Of a stretch of 64,000 nt of DNA, positions 48,501 to 61,685 are shown in pieces. Each line of letters starts with the position of its first letter. The first letter of the stretch is position 1. The position numbers and the translations under genes were made by a program. The notes beneath the pieces are model-generated. The model was given only the letters and a program-made list of their open reading frames with translations, was not told where the DNA came from and did not search any database. Source of the stretch: Rhabditophanes sp. KR3021 (lineage: Eukaryota; Nematoda; Chromadorea; Rhabditida; Alloionematidae); NCBI GenBank assembly GCA_963281155.1, contig CAUJLY010000004.1:2356001-2420000 (forward strand). The letters are read 5' to 3'.

Positions 48501-51500
48501 ATGTGTGTGTGTAAACGGTCGATACACAGTAAAAAGGACCTGCGCAAATAAATGGCATTATATATAATAAATATACATTATATCGATAATATAAAGTAAT
48601 GAACTTTTTTACAACATTACAGTCATTTTTAATGTCAATGCACCAAATTTTTATAAATGAATTAAAATTAAAATAATAATTGTTATTATTATTTGTTTGT
48701 TCATTTTTAAACAAGAACTAGTTCATCAATTTTTAATAAACAAAATTATTGACATGTCATAAAATAGAACAATAAGAGATAATATAGAAGCTAATAAAGC
48801 ATTCAGGATGTTCTGAATTAAGTTGATTATTAATAGATTTAAGATACTTTTAATGGTCTAAAATAATAAACATATTGTAGGTAGGTCAGTGTGCAAAATT
48901 AGATAAAATAAGCCAAAGTCCACAATCGAGACTTTTGCAAATAAGAGACAAGATGTAGGAATGTATCGGTATATAAATTAGGTGGCGCAGGTATTAGATA
49001 TACAAGCTGATAATCTTTTATTAATCAAGACAAAAGAGCTTTAATGACAAAAAGTTAAACAGACACTTTTTATCTTAAAAAGGTTAACAAATTGGCGTTG
49101 ATTAATCAAAAAGATTATCACGATTGAAAAAAAGATGTATCCCTATTTAATTATCTCATTAACTAACTACATAACTGAATAAGTAACTAATTAAGTAACT
49201 AAAAAATTAAAAAATTAAGTATTTTGACAGTGAAAGTGAACACTATTTAGTTTAAAAAATAACAAAAATTTTTTGAATAAATAAAGTAGGAATTTTGGAT
49301 CATCGGTATGTAAATTGAATGAATCATGTGCAAGTGCTCAAATATAATTAAATACACCTTCTACAATCGGATTGCAATGACCGTGAGAACATTTTCACTA
49401 ATAATAAGAAGAACCTTATTTTCGTTATTGAATAATAAGAACTTCTATAAATTTGATAAAGATTTATTTTTGATGTAAACAGTTTTAAACCAATTTACGA
49501 GAAACACTGACAATAAATTGGAAACGATTAAAATGAGCGTTCAAATGGTGACAATAATAATTGTTAAAATAAAAAAAGTAATCGAGTCTCAATAATAATC
49601 TAGGTATGAGAACCTGTTTGGTAGCTAGCATTTTAAATGAATATATAGATGTGAGAAAGAGACTTACTTTCATTTAGATTCGAAAGTACCAGTTTACTTG
49701 TACAACACAATCATATATCAACTCAATATAGACCATTCCTATACATTGGACCAAAAGATATTGAAAGTGGATATATGAATTAATAATAAGAAAAATTCAC
49801 AACTCCGAAACTCAAAAAAAGATAATTTGAAAATGTATCAAATTAATGCAAATAGCAAATAAATTTCAAGACACATATTAAATAAAGGTGTCATAAGTGG
49901 ATATTATTATTACCTCAAGAGCTGAAGAATACCGATATTGCCTAGGAGGCTTTTGTGGTGGAGCAATTCGCATCTTGATTGTGTGTTCCATTGTGGAAGA
50001 TTCTGGCCTCCTCCTGAAGCTTTCCATTTTATTAATAACAAATATATTAGTTCAATAAAATTATTTTCTTCAAACTGAAATATTTGCCTAATTAACAGTA
50101 AATTAAAAACATCATTTGTCGCGGAAAATGCAATGATCTTCTATCAAAAGACTTCATTATTATATAGTACACAAAATTCACAGCATGTTGTAAATAAAGA
50201 CAGAAGATTTTATAGCTTTTCAAAATACTATAATAAAACTAAATAATAATAAACATATGCGATAATGTACATCCTAATCCGTAAATTAATCCATTGTTTA
50301 TAGTATTTGGTTGTTGTGGTTATTGCTTGATGATAATTTAGTGTACCACAGCAATTCAATAAAAAGAAGTGTGGTTAGTTTTATCTTTTAAAATGGGGAC
50401 CAAAAAAAGTAATGGTACGAGATTAACAATTAGTAAAGTCACGGTACTTGGCAAAATGAATTCAAAAAAGTTTTATTCAATTTGATACAATATAAACAAC
50501 CAACATCTAAATATTTATTAAAAAAGATTAACCTTTGAGGAGTAAGATTGAAAGAAACTACTATGTCTACTATAATTGGGAAGTACCTTTAAGCTTAAAC
50601 TTGATAGTACTCTTTTATCTTTACTTAAATCATCAAAATTCCCCTTGTTACAGTCGTCACAACAAAAGAGGTACACTTCGTCTAACAAGCATTCATCCTT
50701 GTCATCTTTCAAAATTAACTAGAAAAGAGATCTCAGACAAAGTTGGGGAGAATCAAAAGCAAGTTGTGCTACTAAATATTATGTTTAATCAGTTTCATAT
50801 ATTTATTATTATCATTATATAGGTATATAACTAAGCATAATGTTTTTTAATCACAAAAAATCAACCTTACCATGATAATATCTTTTTTTTCAATTTACAA
50901 ATGTCATTCTTAACGAATAAACATTCAACATGTCTCATCCAAAAAACTGAATAATGAATAATAAATATCCTCTGATCTTATCACTTAATATACATATGAA
51001 GATTTTGGTTGATGAAAGCAAGTTAGAATATATAATACGTGTGTCAAACAGGAACTAAGTATGAATTAGAATAAAAGTTAGGGAGTTTTAGTAACTTAAA
51101 AAAGGATTTTAGGCAAAAAAGATGAAATGCACTTTTATTAACGTACTTTTATTTTAGTCTTAATACAACAACTTCCCTTTCAAATAACTCATTATGGCAC
51201 TTTAAAAGTTTATGCGATTAGTTGTGAATGATTGCACCTTGCAATCACTGCAGACATTAATTGTAGAAGAGAGGTTAAAAAACAATTGTGCAATTATAAC
51301 CCAAAAGTGGATGAATAGAAATACTTTAACACAAGAAACATCTCAACGACAAAATACTTTTAGATGTTTATGACAAATCTACTTTTGGACCAGAAGATTA
51401 AAATGAAAATAAGAAGAATAGATCATGTAAAATGTATTAAAAATGATAAATTTAACAAATAACTGAATTGTGACTATGTAATCAAATGATTCATTCAACT

Positions 51501-52646
51501 CACCCCTCACATTCAAAATAATATATTGCCATAAAATGGATGTAATGATCATAAACATATCTCTACAAATTGAATAAACCTTATGATACCAGTTTGTTAA
51601 TAGAATATCAATATAAATACATACCTATATGCCTCTTTTGATGCAAAAAGTAACTTCAAGGGAATCAATTAACTAATATTAATTGAATTTACTTTTACAG
51701 AATATCTAAAGCAGCTCAAATCTGTCAAAACTAATTATTAGAAAGATAAGTGATTATCTGTTTGTTAATAATGTAGCTAATCATGGTTTGTTGGAAAAAT
51801 TTCTTTTAGATAAAACACTAAATAAAACAAACGACATATTGATCTGATAAAAAATAAATATACAAGAGAGTACAACTCCTTTTGCCTCAATAATAAAAAT
51901 GGCATTACTAACAAACCATCTGACAAAGGTTAACAATATATCACTGATCTGCGCAACATACTGCAACATCTTCAAAATTAATGATACACAACTGACATTA
52001 CTAAACAATACTAGGTTGAGTGTTATTTTTTAAGATCTCAAAATATAAATATTTGTGTATTTGATGATCATGAACATAGAGAGTGACAAAAAGTGTCAAT
52101 CAACTATTTATTTCATACTAATAAATGGATCATCCAAATATATTTAAACCTTTTACAATTATTCTTTATGGTTCAATTTGAAACGCATCATTTCAAGGTT
52201 TATGCATGCCAATTAATTGAGCTAGTGGGCCAATGTTATTTTCATGAAAATAAGGTATGAGGGAGTAGAAATTTGGGAGATTCTTTTAGATAATAATAAC
52301 AATGGTATATTTTTAGTTTAGTTAATTTGATAAAATATGTACTTACCTGTTTATTGTGTGGTATTTTGTTTGAAACAATATTATTCGTAGAATGTCTATA
52401 TTCAATCTTAGCTTTATCCTTCTGAATGTCGACAGATTCGCTTCTAATCCGCGGTTTTTCTTCTAGCTGTGAAGAAAAAGTAGTAGTTTTGGCAAGTGAA
52501 TTTAACTTGTCGGTTGGAAAAACAGTTTCAACATTATTTTTGTAGAATCCTAAATTCACAGAGGTACTTCGATCAATCGGCTTAGATTTAATGTCGGCTT
52601 CAAATACAGTCGTTATTCGACCCTGTGAATCAGCTGTTTGTTTCAT
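45516..52646 (-). CDS. ASPP family protein (apoptosis-stimulating of p53; APE-1-like)
   Basis: The C-terminal coding exon 45516-47276 has four ankyrin repeats (EEGITALHNAICAGYLEVVK, SDGWTPLHCAASCN) and an SH3 domain (FHDYDAMEEDELTFKKGD, CWWLCEN, GLVPINFL), the diagnostic ASPP arrangement. The upstream exon 47371-47739 is helical/coiled-coil. Further 5' are an ATG-bearing exon 49914-50027 and an exon 52347-52646, both able to splice in phase 0 to 47739, which suggests two transcript starts. ASPP proteins bind p53 and PP1; C. elegans ape-1 restrains cep-1. Introns here are 2 kb or more, unlike the rest of the window. The extreme 5' end may lie further upstream. Confidence 0.88.
47740..49913. 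other. Long ASPP intron
   Basis: A 2.17-kb AT-rich intron with only short spurious ORFs. It has a small direct repeat of AAGTAACTAA around 49180-49210. No coding relic comparable to those in the left-half introns is seen, so this looks like a native long intron. Confidence 0.5.
50028..52346. other. Long 5' ASPP intron or inter-promoter region
   Basis: 2.3 kb of AT-rich sequence between the two upstream ASPP exons. I see nothing coding. It may hold the promoter for the transcript starting at the exon with ATG at 50027. Confidence 0.45.
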
Positions 52647-55600
52647 CTTGTGATCTAAAGGAATAAATATGTCGTTATTTGATTATCACAACTCCAATTT
52701 AAACTTAATGTGAGAATAGAGCATACGAAATAAATGAAACTTATTGGTAATTGAATAAACCTTAATTCAAGGCAAAATATAAAAAAATGAACAGACTAAA
52801 TAAATTGGTCTACAATACACGAAGAATATATAATATGCATACAAATAAAAGTAGATCTATATTGTTTAGGTATGAAAATAAATGCTACCGTTCGACATCC
52901 AATTATGGAAGTATAGAGTTAAATATAATATGCCACCACTACCTATGACCTTGCTTTTGTTGGTGGTGGCGTTAGTTTGGATGGAACGTTAACAAAGTGC
53001 GTGATAAAATAGCGATAGACCATACAATATGAGCTTAATATTGACCCGTTGTTGGGCTTGGTTAATAATGAATTGTGATTTACTTCAATGCGTAGGAATA
53101 TTGTGGAAGTGTTTTTTTGAAGTTACTGGACAGTTTGTAGTTTTTGTAGTGGTTAGAAAAATGAATATTTATTTATTTTTTGACAACATTTATGTTTCTT
53201 CTTTCAACTTAAAATCTAATGCACAATAGTAAATATTGTCCGTAACATTAAATGGTCTTTTTTATGTTCCGAAATAAGGGTAATCTGATTATGTATCTGT
53301 TGTTTAATTGTTCGTTGGGAGGAAAGCTAAAAATATTAAAATGATATAAAGTGGTAATAATTGTGAGGTACTAAAATAAATATATGAATGTGTGTACTTC
53401 TTTTTCATACAATTTCCAAGTGATTTGTGGTGTTAAGGGGATTGGAGATGGTTAAATGGTAAATTAATAATTCAAAAATCACTAATAAAGGCATGCTTTT
53501 GGTAGCAAAAGGTTAATAAATTCTAGAAATAGTTCATGATCGTCAATTTGAACAATTACTTCCAAATAAGGTGACTTAATTATGTATGTTAAACATGCTG
53601 TGCACGATTAATTCAACTGTCAATTAGTAGTTGAACTAATCAAATCAAATAATAAATTGAACTAATCAAATCAACTAATAAATTCAACCTATTACTCATC
53701 TTTTGTCCCATGAAATATCATTTGTCAATAATTCATAACTTAACGTTTGTTTACACCTAAATATTTTTACATTTATTTATCATAAAATGTAGATACAAAA
53801 AAGATAATCCTATGCAACAATTATAATTCTATTATACTACTATGTGATATCTACTTTAAAGCAATAACAAATAAGTGAGAATGAGTTGGAGTAAGTAAAA
53901 GTGTCGAAAAATACGGTCGCTGTCGTTAAATTTTTAAATAACTTATCAATTTGTATCATCAAATATTCATACAAAACTAAATCGTAGCCGTAGACAAAAA
54001 TGATGTGTTTGAATAATATATCTAATTTTAAAAGAGACACCCAAAAAATGTTGTCAAGGTCTTTGGTGGTACGTAGAAAAGAAAGTGTGATAAATGTAAA
54101 ACAATTACATTTTTCCGGAAATTCGATACATATATCAGCAGGTTTTACAAATCATATCATATAAATTAATTCTTATTATGGAAATGTTATGATTCGTTTA
54201 ATGAAGCACTACCGCTGCAAATTGAGATAGGAAACGTCCGAAAAGATATAATAAATTAGAAATAATTGATCAAGGAGGGTAGTTTAAATTCTTCAAAGAC
54301 AAAACAACTATTTATTTAATATTCATTTATCTAGTTGACCTTTTATGGCGTGTGCATGAATATTATGAATGTTTTATGGCTTTCATAAAAATGTATCATA
54401 AAGGGTTCGATGATAAAGAATATAATTTATAACTAAGCCAGCATATCATATGTACATAGTAGGTAAAGAGAAAGAACTTTTTTAAATAGTCACTAAAAAT
54501 GTCAAACTTCTCACAAAATAGAGATTTGAATGGTGATGTGGTAAATATTTATTATATAATATTCAAAATTTGTTGACCACTTAAAGTGTAATTTGAACTC
54601 TGTATTTCCTCAATTGATTTAAATGACAATTATTTCATCAATTTTTTTAAAATTGACTTTATAATAATACCTAATAACGCAACAAAATAATAAGCTTAAA
54701 TCATAATCTTTTTAAAATGTATTGTGAAGAACAAGATTTAAAAGTCGAGGTCTGGTCAAAAGTATCCTAATAATTTAAATAATAATCGCTGAATCGTTTA
54801 CTTTACAAATACACCTATTACTAATTCATCTCTCTCGTCATCATCTTCCTCATTCTGTAAATAATATAATTCCGAAAGAAGCGCCTCACTCTCATACAAA
54901 TAACTTTATTTGGGTAAGATCATGTTGGAAAAGACGATATAACAAATTTAACTTGCTTTCTAATTTGAAAAAGCAATCTGCATATATAAAATAATTTTAA
55001 CTACATATTTCTAAATTAAATACTATGTGAAAAGGTAGTTTCGTTAATATTATTGCTTCTTTAATTACTATTAGAAGTGTAGCGAAATCGGCTAACAAAA
55101 ATCTTTTTATACCTTCAGAATGAATAAAAATACATTTAATTAGTAAAGAATCGACATACACACACAATTGATAACAAGTATTATGAAGTTTTTTAAGCAT
55201 CGCTGAAGAGATTAAAGCATTCTAATAGAAGAATCAATTTATTGTGTTTAAAAAAAGGATTTTATTGTTTAGGTGAATTAATGTATTAGATGACAAAATG
55301 AACGTATCCTGTGAAAAAAACATTTAGACTTTAAAAAGTTAAAGTAATTGATTTATCAAGTTAAAAGGTCCAAACTTTTCAAATGACCCACCAAAAGAAA
55401 GATCAAAGTGAAATTTAATACAATAAGTCTACAACTATTTAAGACACACGGTAAAGTGTTTGTAAAACTGTTTGCTAAATTGGAACCTCTTTAACAGATG
55501 ATTAGTTTGTTTGTGTTTTAGATTCATGTTTTGTTAGTAATTAATGACAAAGGATTGTATCAAAAAATAACAAAATACTTATACATTCTTTACTACCCAA

Positions 55601-55741
55601 TGGAAGAATGTATGATTTTGTTGAAACAAGGTATGACACCATTTATTTGAATATAAGAATAATTTTAATAAACAATTTCTAACTTCATAAAAACTTATAA
55701 ATATGTAGTTATATTTTGGATTAAATTAACGACGCCATGTA
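52647..55741. other. Gene-poor intergenic sequence
   Basis: About 3.1 kb of AT-rich sequence upstream of ASPP. No ORF has convincing coding character; the few 60-70 codon ORFs are hydrophobic and lie in random frames. A 26-bp tandem duplication lies at 53631-53682. Confidence 0.5.
53631..53682. repeat. 26-bp tandem duplication
   Basis: Two copies of a 26-bp unit starting TTGAACTAATCAAATCAA (53631 and 53657) differ at one base; a partial third copy follows. Confidence 0.8.
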
Positions 55742-56225
55742 ATGTCTAAAGCAGCCGATTTTTATTCAAAGTTCAATCTTGCTTTGGTTAGTACTCCAAC
55801 TTCGTGCATCCCCACTACTCAATGCCAAGATGAAGAAAAACAAATTTCTTGCAAACTTGTAATCAACCACAACAATCAAGCGTTTCTTGAATAACCCTGC
55901 CGTGAACGTTTTGACTAATTCAAAGCGCAACATGCAATTTCCAAATATACTTGAACAATGACGTTCGTTCTATTTCAGTCCATAAAGTAATTGTAATGTC
56001 GACTTGTCAATACTTTCAAACAATACCCAGCAGCGTCAATTCAATTTATTTGATGAAAATATCACCAAGGAAACTATTCAATTGTTGATGGAATACATGT
56101 ATACAGGAAAGATTCCAGCAGCCTAATTCAACCAAATTGACTCTCTTCATTATCTTGCTAATAAATGGAATGTTTCTGCTTTGAAAAATTTGTAATTCGC
56201 CAAAATTCATAATTTAATTATAATA
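55742..56225 (+). pseudogene. Decayed BTB/POZ-domain gene
   Basis: From an ATG at 55742 a frame runs about 50 codons to a stop. Further on, in shifted frames, comes a BTB signature region (SVHKVIVMSTCQYF) and then FNLFDENITKETIQLLMEYM with MYTGKIPAA, the typical C-terminal half of a BTB fold, followed by a stop and a continuing helix (YLANKWNVSALKNL). At least three stops and two frameshifts break it. It is unrelated in detail to the intact BTB gene at 6354-8048. A non-functional relic is the simplest reading. Confidence 0.78.
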
Positions 56226-59200
56226 AATTCTGTCATTTATATGCTTACTACTCTTTATATTTCAGTTTAGTGTGTAAAAGAAAGTACGCGCCATTTTTCC
56301 ATCTCTTTTAATATTTATCAAATTATTTAAAAATTGTCCCCTACTTTCATCTACATAACTAAAATATCTTTAAATGTTTAAATCATCTGTAAACAATTAT
56401 ATTTTTCACTGCCTTCCTTTTTTCAATCCTACATAATAAATTTTAACAAGGAAGCAAACAAAATTAAATAAAAATCATTTTCCATGAGATACGAAAAAGT
56501 TATTATAGTACCTGTTATTCATATTGAAAAAAACCTTTCAAAGTAGTTGACAGGATGCTCATTTTTCCTAATATCTCGATCCCTATTCATTACAATAAAT
56601 TGTGTTTGTTTCATCTTCACCGTTCATTTCTCAAAAAACAAATTTCGGCGGAAGACATACGATGTTCTTAAAAGCATTAACCACTGAAAAAAGAATGTTT
56701 ATACACCCAACACTGCGCAATCCCAACTTCCAGCTGCATCTGTCAACGTACAATGAAGATGCCTCGTCCAATTAAACGATCAAAAGAATTATTTATTATT
56801 CCTCTCTTTTATCAATTGCCTTTGTTTGTTTCTTTTATCACATCTTATGTTTTCACAAATTGTCATATGTATTATAATCATCTATCTTTAATGAAACACA
56901 TACCAAATGGTATTTATGCAATAGACAAATTTTTGTTGCACAAAGCAACTGTTTCATTGACAATCAAATGTACCCAATCTTCATATCTCTCTTTACCCTG
57001 GCCATTTGTCTTTACACCACTTTTTTCATTAGATAATGCATATTTTTGAGTGTACACTAACATATTAATAATTGAACTATCGTAATATCTGTATAACACT
57101 TCAGTCCCTCATTTCACTGTTTAATGGTTGTCAAAATGCTTGGTTTCTGTTTATATTATGAGGATGCAAAAAAGAGCGTCTGAGAAAAAGAAAATAAGAT
57201 AAACTAAGTTTGATACCTATGCATAGGAATAAATGTCTATGCATTTATTGTTTATAATCAGTAACGCCAACAACACAAAACATATCGTTATATGACCAAA
57301 TTATTGTTGTGTGTATAACAGTTGCAAAATGGTGAGTTATAAGACAGCAGATGTTGTACCTTGTAATGACAGAGTGCTTATGCCAGTCGGAGAAAAAAGT
57401 TTCAAAGAGAGAAAAAGAGCCTTTCAATTACATACTTAAAATGGCAAAAGGTATTATATGTGAGATATGCAGTGAATGGCAATTTATTTAAGCTTATTAT
57501 GCTACAAACCAAAAAAACATACACACCATTCTCATTTATCGCACTTAATAACTATCTTTTGTGAGGATCTTTTCAAGTATCACATAATGTGAAGCAATGT
57601 TTATAGATACGGAAAGGCATATTATTTTGTTTATAAAAAGATCGAATGTTTTGTGTGGAAATGGATGCTTCCAATAAACCATTTTTACTGATTTAATCAT
57701 AATACCATATTGTATCTAAATATTGTTTATATCGGCAAATTTTTTATAAATTCAAATCACTGCCAACCAAAAAATCAGATTAATTAATCAATTCAGCTGA
57801 TACGTATTTGTTATTCAAAACAAATTTGTTCCTCAAAATATTATCAGCCATATTTTTATTATGCGCAAAGTCAAAAACAATTCGCTATAAAAATAAATTG
57901 TTCCGCAAGTTTTTTGTTAAAGTCTTAGGTTGTATTTCATAATAATTTCGCTTGTTGTGCCCTGTCATTGGTAACGTTTAAATTGAATGAGCGGGAAGTT
58001 ACATATATACATTTTGTCAAATTAAATATATACCATAATCATTTCATTTTTTTGAGCATTCGTTCAAAAGAACCCTAACATCTAAAAATACACACTTTTA
58101 TCTTATCGCATGCCCCTTTAACTTGGGGGTCCATTACATCATCGTTACAATATTTTTTGATGAACATATCTTTAACCTTTCATTAAATTTTTTTCAATCA
58201 AATAAGTCATGCAGCTGTACATAATTTTATGATTAAAGTCTCTTTACTTCCATTCATTTGTAATTTAATGAAAAATATGTATAATTTGAGATTAATGTTG
58301 GTAAATGTTTGATATGCTGCAATATACATCAAAAAAGGTAATCAGGGAAAAAGTGAGCACAACCATTGAACATAATATATTCTTTGGCGATATATACTTT
58401 TGCATTATATATTTTATAAAAAAAGTCTGTTTCATTTAACGGTATGGATGAGATAATATATTTTGAATTATTTTGCAAAAGGAATAGACAAATGTATATA
58501 TCTATGTTTGTAAAGTGCATTTTTTGTGTGTTGTCCAAAAAATGGTATTTGAGTTAAAAAATTGGTGTCTACACTTGAGCGCTTTTCTTTCCTTTTCTTT
58601 ATATGAGACGATGGAAAAGGATGGAAAGCCTGGACATAGTCTATTTTTAATAATACGAAATAGAAAATTTGTTGTCAGCGTACATACGATTAGATAACCG
58701 ATTTTGTGTGTCTCTCTATTAGTAATGTTTTTCCTTGTCGTTTGATACATCAAATTCATCCTTTATACCATTATTTTATAAAAATATTCTTGTTACTTAG
58801 ATTCATTTTGTCTTTTAAACACAATATATACAGACATCGCTTGATGTACCATTTTTTGGCTTAGATAGTTCTGCTAGAGTGTGTTGTCGACAATTATTGC
58901 ATATATCACTTTCCTTACTAAATTACTTATATCATTTAGGTAGATGCAAGTTTCCATGACTTTCTGCACCTGCCCAGTTAGACCGTTTGTGCACATTTCA
59001 GTTGTCTTAACACATGGTATATATAGTCGCAAGTTGGTAGGAATTGGTGAAAGTTGGTGTAAATCTAGCTTTCTTTTACACCAGGATTCTAAGATTAAAT
59101 TGCCACTTTCTGTTGGTTCTGAAGACCGCCTTCGTTTTCTATTCATGTCACACCTTTAAAAGGCGGGTCTTTATGGTATAAATACTTTCAATTTAAATAT

Positions 59201-61042
59201 TCTTACCTCATTCGTTTCAACGTTTGTTGATACAAGTTTGCTGAATCACACCTTTGAACCTGACCATCACATAGGCTATGTCGCGGTGCCAGATCTAGAC
59301 ATTTGTAGCGACGAACAATAGACAAGTCTTTGAGTTTGCCTCTGCACTATTATTCCGCGCTTTGAAACCTCCCAGTCCCTCTAGTCTACATAATCATGAA
59401 TATAGATGTGTTGTATGTTGTCTCATCATCATGACGACAAACCATCTCTATCGATATCAATGCATTTTTACTAACATTTTCCATTTTTTGTAAGGCCATT
59501 CATCTGTCTTCTATAAACATAACAGCCTTTTGAAATATATTGCTTTGTTATCCTACCAGGAGCCGGCTAGTTCAAGTAAGTTTTATTTTTGTAAAAATTA
59601 TGTTGATTAGAAGCATTAGATTGAGTTGGTTTCATCATTGAAAACCGAGTATTTTGGTTAGGTTTATTTGTAGATACAATGCTTGCCAAATCATTGAAAT
59701 CGTGTTCGTTTTTTAAGTATAGGTGACGTACGTAAACGAAAGATCAAAAAGTAGAAAGTTTGTCGGTTGGTAATTTTGCGTTCCTAACTTTTCTAAATCA
59801 TTTGGTTGCAATGCGTTTTATCAGTTAGCTGGTTATTACTGCATTTAATATAAATCGAAATATTTAATTATTAATGTAAGTGCAGTTTTTAGTTATTGAT
59901 GGAGTATTAAAGGCGTGAGGTAAATTGCGTCTTTTAGTAGAATTTTGTAATATATTCATTGAACCGTGTTAACTTGTATTGTGTCTTCATTAAAAATATT
60001 CCTACATTCATAAAATTTTTATAAATATCCTTTTCATTAATGAGAAAGCTTATTGAAGCCATCACTTTAATCATCTTTTGGTGTTGTCTGGTTTCTTCAT
60101 CTAAAAGGAAGAATTAGCGACCATCGCTTATTACATACATTTGCGACAAGATGCCACGTATCGACAAAGAGAGATCTTCTCAACAAAAGTTAGAATGCTT
60201 TCTATTTTGAAATGCTAATTTGATGGGCTAGTGTGCGTATGGTCGTTCTAATGTACATGCCGTTTAAGCATTGTCACTTAAATACTCTTTAAACCATTTT
60301 CTTCATACATTCGTAATAACTTCTTTCCATTTATTTATTGACTTTCCTCCCAACAAGAGTTGCTGTTTTTTAAGAACAGTTATCTTTTCCCATAGCATTC
60401 AGTTTGAATAGTTTGTATAGGTTGTAGATGTAGGTTTTGATTAATTGATTTACCAAAAAATAGTATATTCTTTTACACATACAGACATCAATTTTACCTT
60501 CGAGTCGTTTATTCCACTAATCTGTTTAACACAAAGCGTTGGCTACTTTGATTTTGCATTAACAATCAATACCGCTGTCGATATTGCAGGCTGCTGAAGC
60601 ATTTTTGTCTAACTGAATGTGTAGTATCAAAGTTATATACATATCGAAAATGATGGTGCCTGTAAAGAGTAAATGGCGCGTATTTAAAACATATCGGTTT
60701 GTCACATTTTACTCCACACTTCCGCTAATAACAATTCCATTTTTGTGTGCGCGGCTATATCTGGACGCGTCCTATCTAACTCATGAGCGGCAATCTATCT
60801 ACAGATATAGAACGTCATTTATATGATCTTAGCCCTTTTTTGTTATTAAAAAGCTAGAAGTGTATATACTATTATTTTTACACCATTTTTATGTAGTCAC
60901 AAGGGGTGTGTGTGAGTAGGCTGATGTTATAATATATTTTGTATACATATAATAGATAGGGTTGAATCTTCTTTCTTTTCTTTTTGTTTTATTCATTTCA
61001 CTATTATCTTTAGTTTAGGTGTACATCTTTCATTCAGATGAT
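56226..61042. other. Gene-poor region upstream of hairpin cluster
   Basis: About 4.8 kb without a supportable protein gene. It contains a 12-bp perfect palindrome (57216-57227, CCTATGCATAGG), a short stem GGTGTAAA/TTTACACC near 59055-59083, and a lone TTTGCGAC at 60140 without a good hairpin. The promoter of the hairpin-bearing transcript may lie here. Confidence 0.45.
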
Positions 61043-61128
61043 TGTGCCTTGTCCATAGTGCTTCGTTTGTCGAAAACTCGAGAATACATACCGATTTGCG
61101 ACCATAGAATCACTAAGGGCAAGGTGTA
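61043..61128 (+). ncRNA. microRNA-like hairpin 1 (TTTGCGAC family)
   Basis: The 5' arm GCCTTGTCCATAGTG pairs with the 3' arm CACTAAGGGCAAGG with one mismatch and one G-U pair. The stem continues through TTTGTCGAAAA against TTTGCGAC, and the loop is about 17 nt. The predicted mature 3p strand starts TTTGCGACC at 61095. Confidence 0.8.
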
Positions 61129-61221
61129 TATCTATGAATTGAAATATCTATCACAAAACAACCAAGCTTCCTACTATTTATCTTACATTACATTCTAAAT
61201 ATTTATACGAATTGTTAATAG

Positions 61222-61309
61222 TGCTACTAGTCCATCGGGCCTGGGCAAATCCAAAACAGTTGCTTTGTACCGTTTTGCGACTGCTGCCAGGCTCAAAGGA
61301 CTAGTAGTA
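61222..61309 (+). ncRNA. microRNA-like hairpin 2 (TTTGCGAC family)
   Basis: CTACTAGTCC and GGACTAGTAG are perfectly complementary at the base. GGGCCTGG then pairs with CCAGGCTC (one G-U), and CCAAAAC with GTTTTGCG. The loop is about 12 nt. The predicted 3p mature strand starts TTTGCGACTG at 61274. Confidence 0.85.
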
Positions 61310-61344
61310 TCTTTTACATTTGAATGTATCGTATAATCCTTACA

Positions 61345-61429
61345 TAGGTGCTGGGCTTCGAAGGAATGATGGGCCCAAATAATGTTTGAGATATTTGCGA
61401 CCTATTCACTTCTTAAAAGCTCAGTGCTT
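61345..61429 (+). ncRNA. microRNA-like hairpin 3 (TTTGCGAC family)
   Basis: The arm GGTGCTGGGCTTCGAAGGAA pairs with TTCTTAAAAGCTCAGTGCTT using several G-U pairs, and the upper stem GGGCCCAAAT pairs with ATTTGCGACC. The loop is about 12 nt. The 3p mature strand starts TTTGCGACC at 61394. Confidence 0.82.
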
Positions 61430-61459
61430 AAATGGATATTATCTAGTAAGTTGAAATAA

Positions 61460-61547
61460 ATGTATTAGTCACATGAAGTAGGGGAGTTTGTCAAATGAAG
61501 ATTAGGTTAATTTGCGATCTATCCTTATTTCAAGGGGCTAATACATC
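61460..61547 (+). ncRNA. microRNA-like hairpin 4 (variant TTTGCGAT)
   Basis: TGTATTAG and CTAATACA are perfectly paired at the base; the middle stem has mismatches; the upper stem TTTGTCAAAT pairs with ATTTGCGAT. The loop is about 13 nt. The 3p strand starts TTTGCGATC at 61511, one base different from the family octamer. Confidence 0.75.
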
Positions 61548-61570
61548 GTTATATTCTATTAACTCGATAA

Positions 61571-61659
61571 TATGCTTTACTTTCCGAAACCGAATGTTCA
61601 CAAAAAAATGAAACTAATGGCTTTTTTGCGACCAATCCGATTCCGAAAAGTTCAATGTA
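61571..61659 (+). ncRNA. microRNA-like hairpin 5 (TTTGCGAC family)
   Basis: The arm ACTTTCCGAAACCGAAT pairs with ATCCGATTCCGAAAAGT over almost its whole length, with A-C mismatches and G-U pairs. The upper stem TTCACAAAAAA pairs with TTTTTTGCGA. The loop is about 13 nt. The 3p strand starts TTTGCGACC at 61625. Confidence 0.82.
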
Positions 61660-61685
61660 TTACGAACTACTTTATTCATCATAAG

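Noticed and set aside
48391..48714. 107-codon ORF in the ASPP intron
   Set aside because: Low-complexity start (poly-Asn/Tyr) and hydrophobic AT-rich translation; no acceptor or family resemblance.
56753..57049. 98-codon + strand ORF in the gene-poor tail
   Set aside because: No recognisable domain, no splice context, and composition expected from AT-rich random sequence.
57216..57227. 12-bp perfect palindrome CCTATGCATAGG
   Set aside because: Single occurrence, no flanking structure or repeat; expected by chance at this length in several tens of kb.
60140..60165. TTTGCGAC octamer upstream of the cluster as a tenth hairpin
   Set aside because: Only short, interrupted pairing with upstream sequence (CATCTTTTGGTG region), and a competing local hairpin (TTCTTC/GAAGAA). 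Could be a decayed member but not supported.
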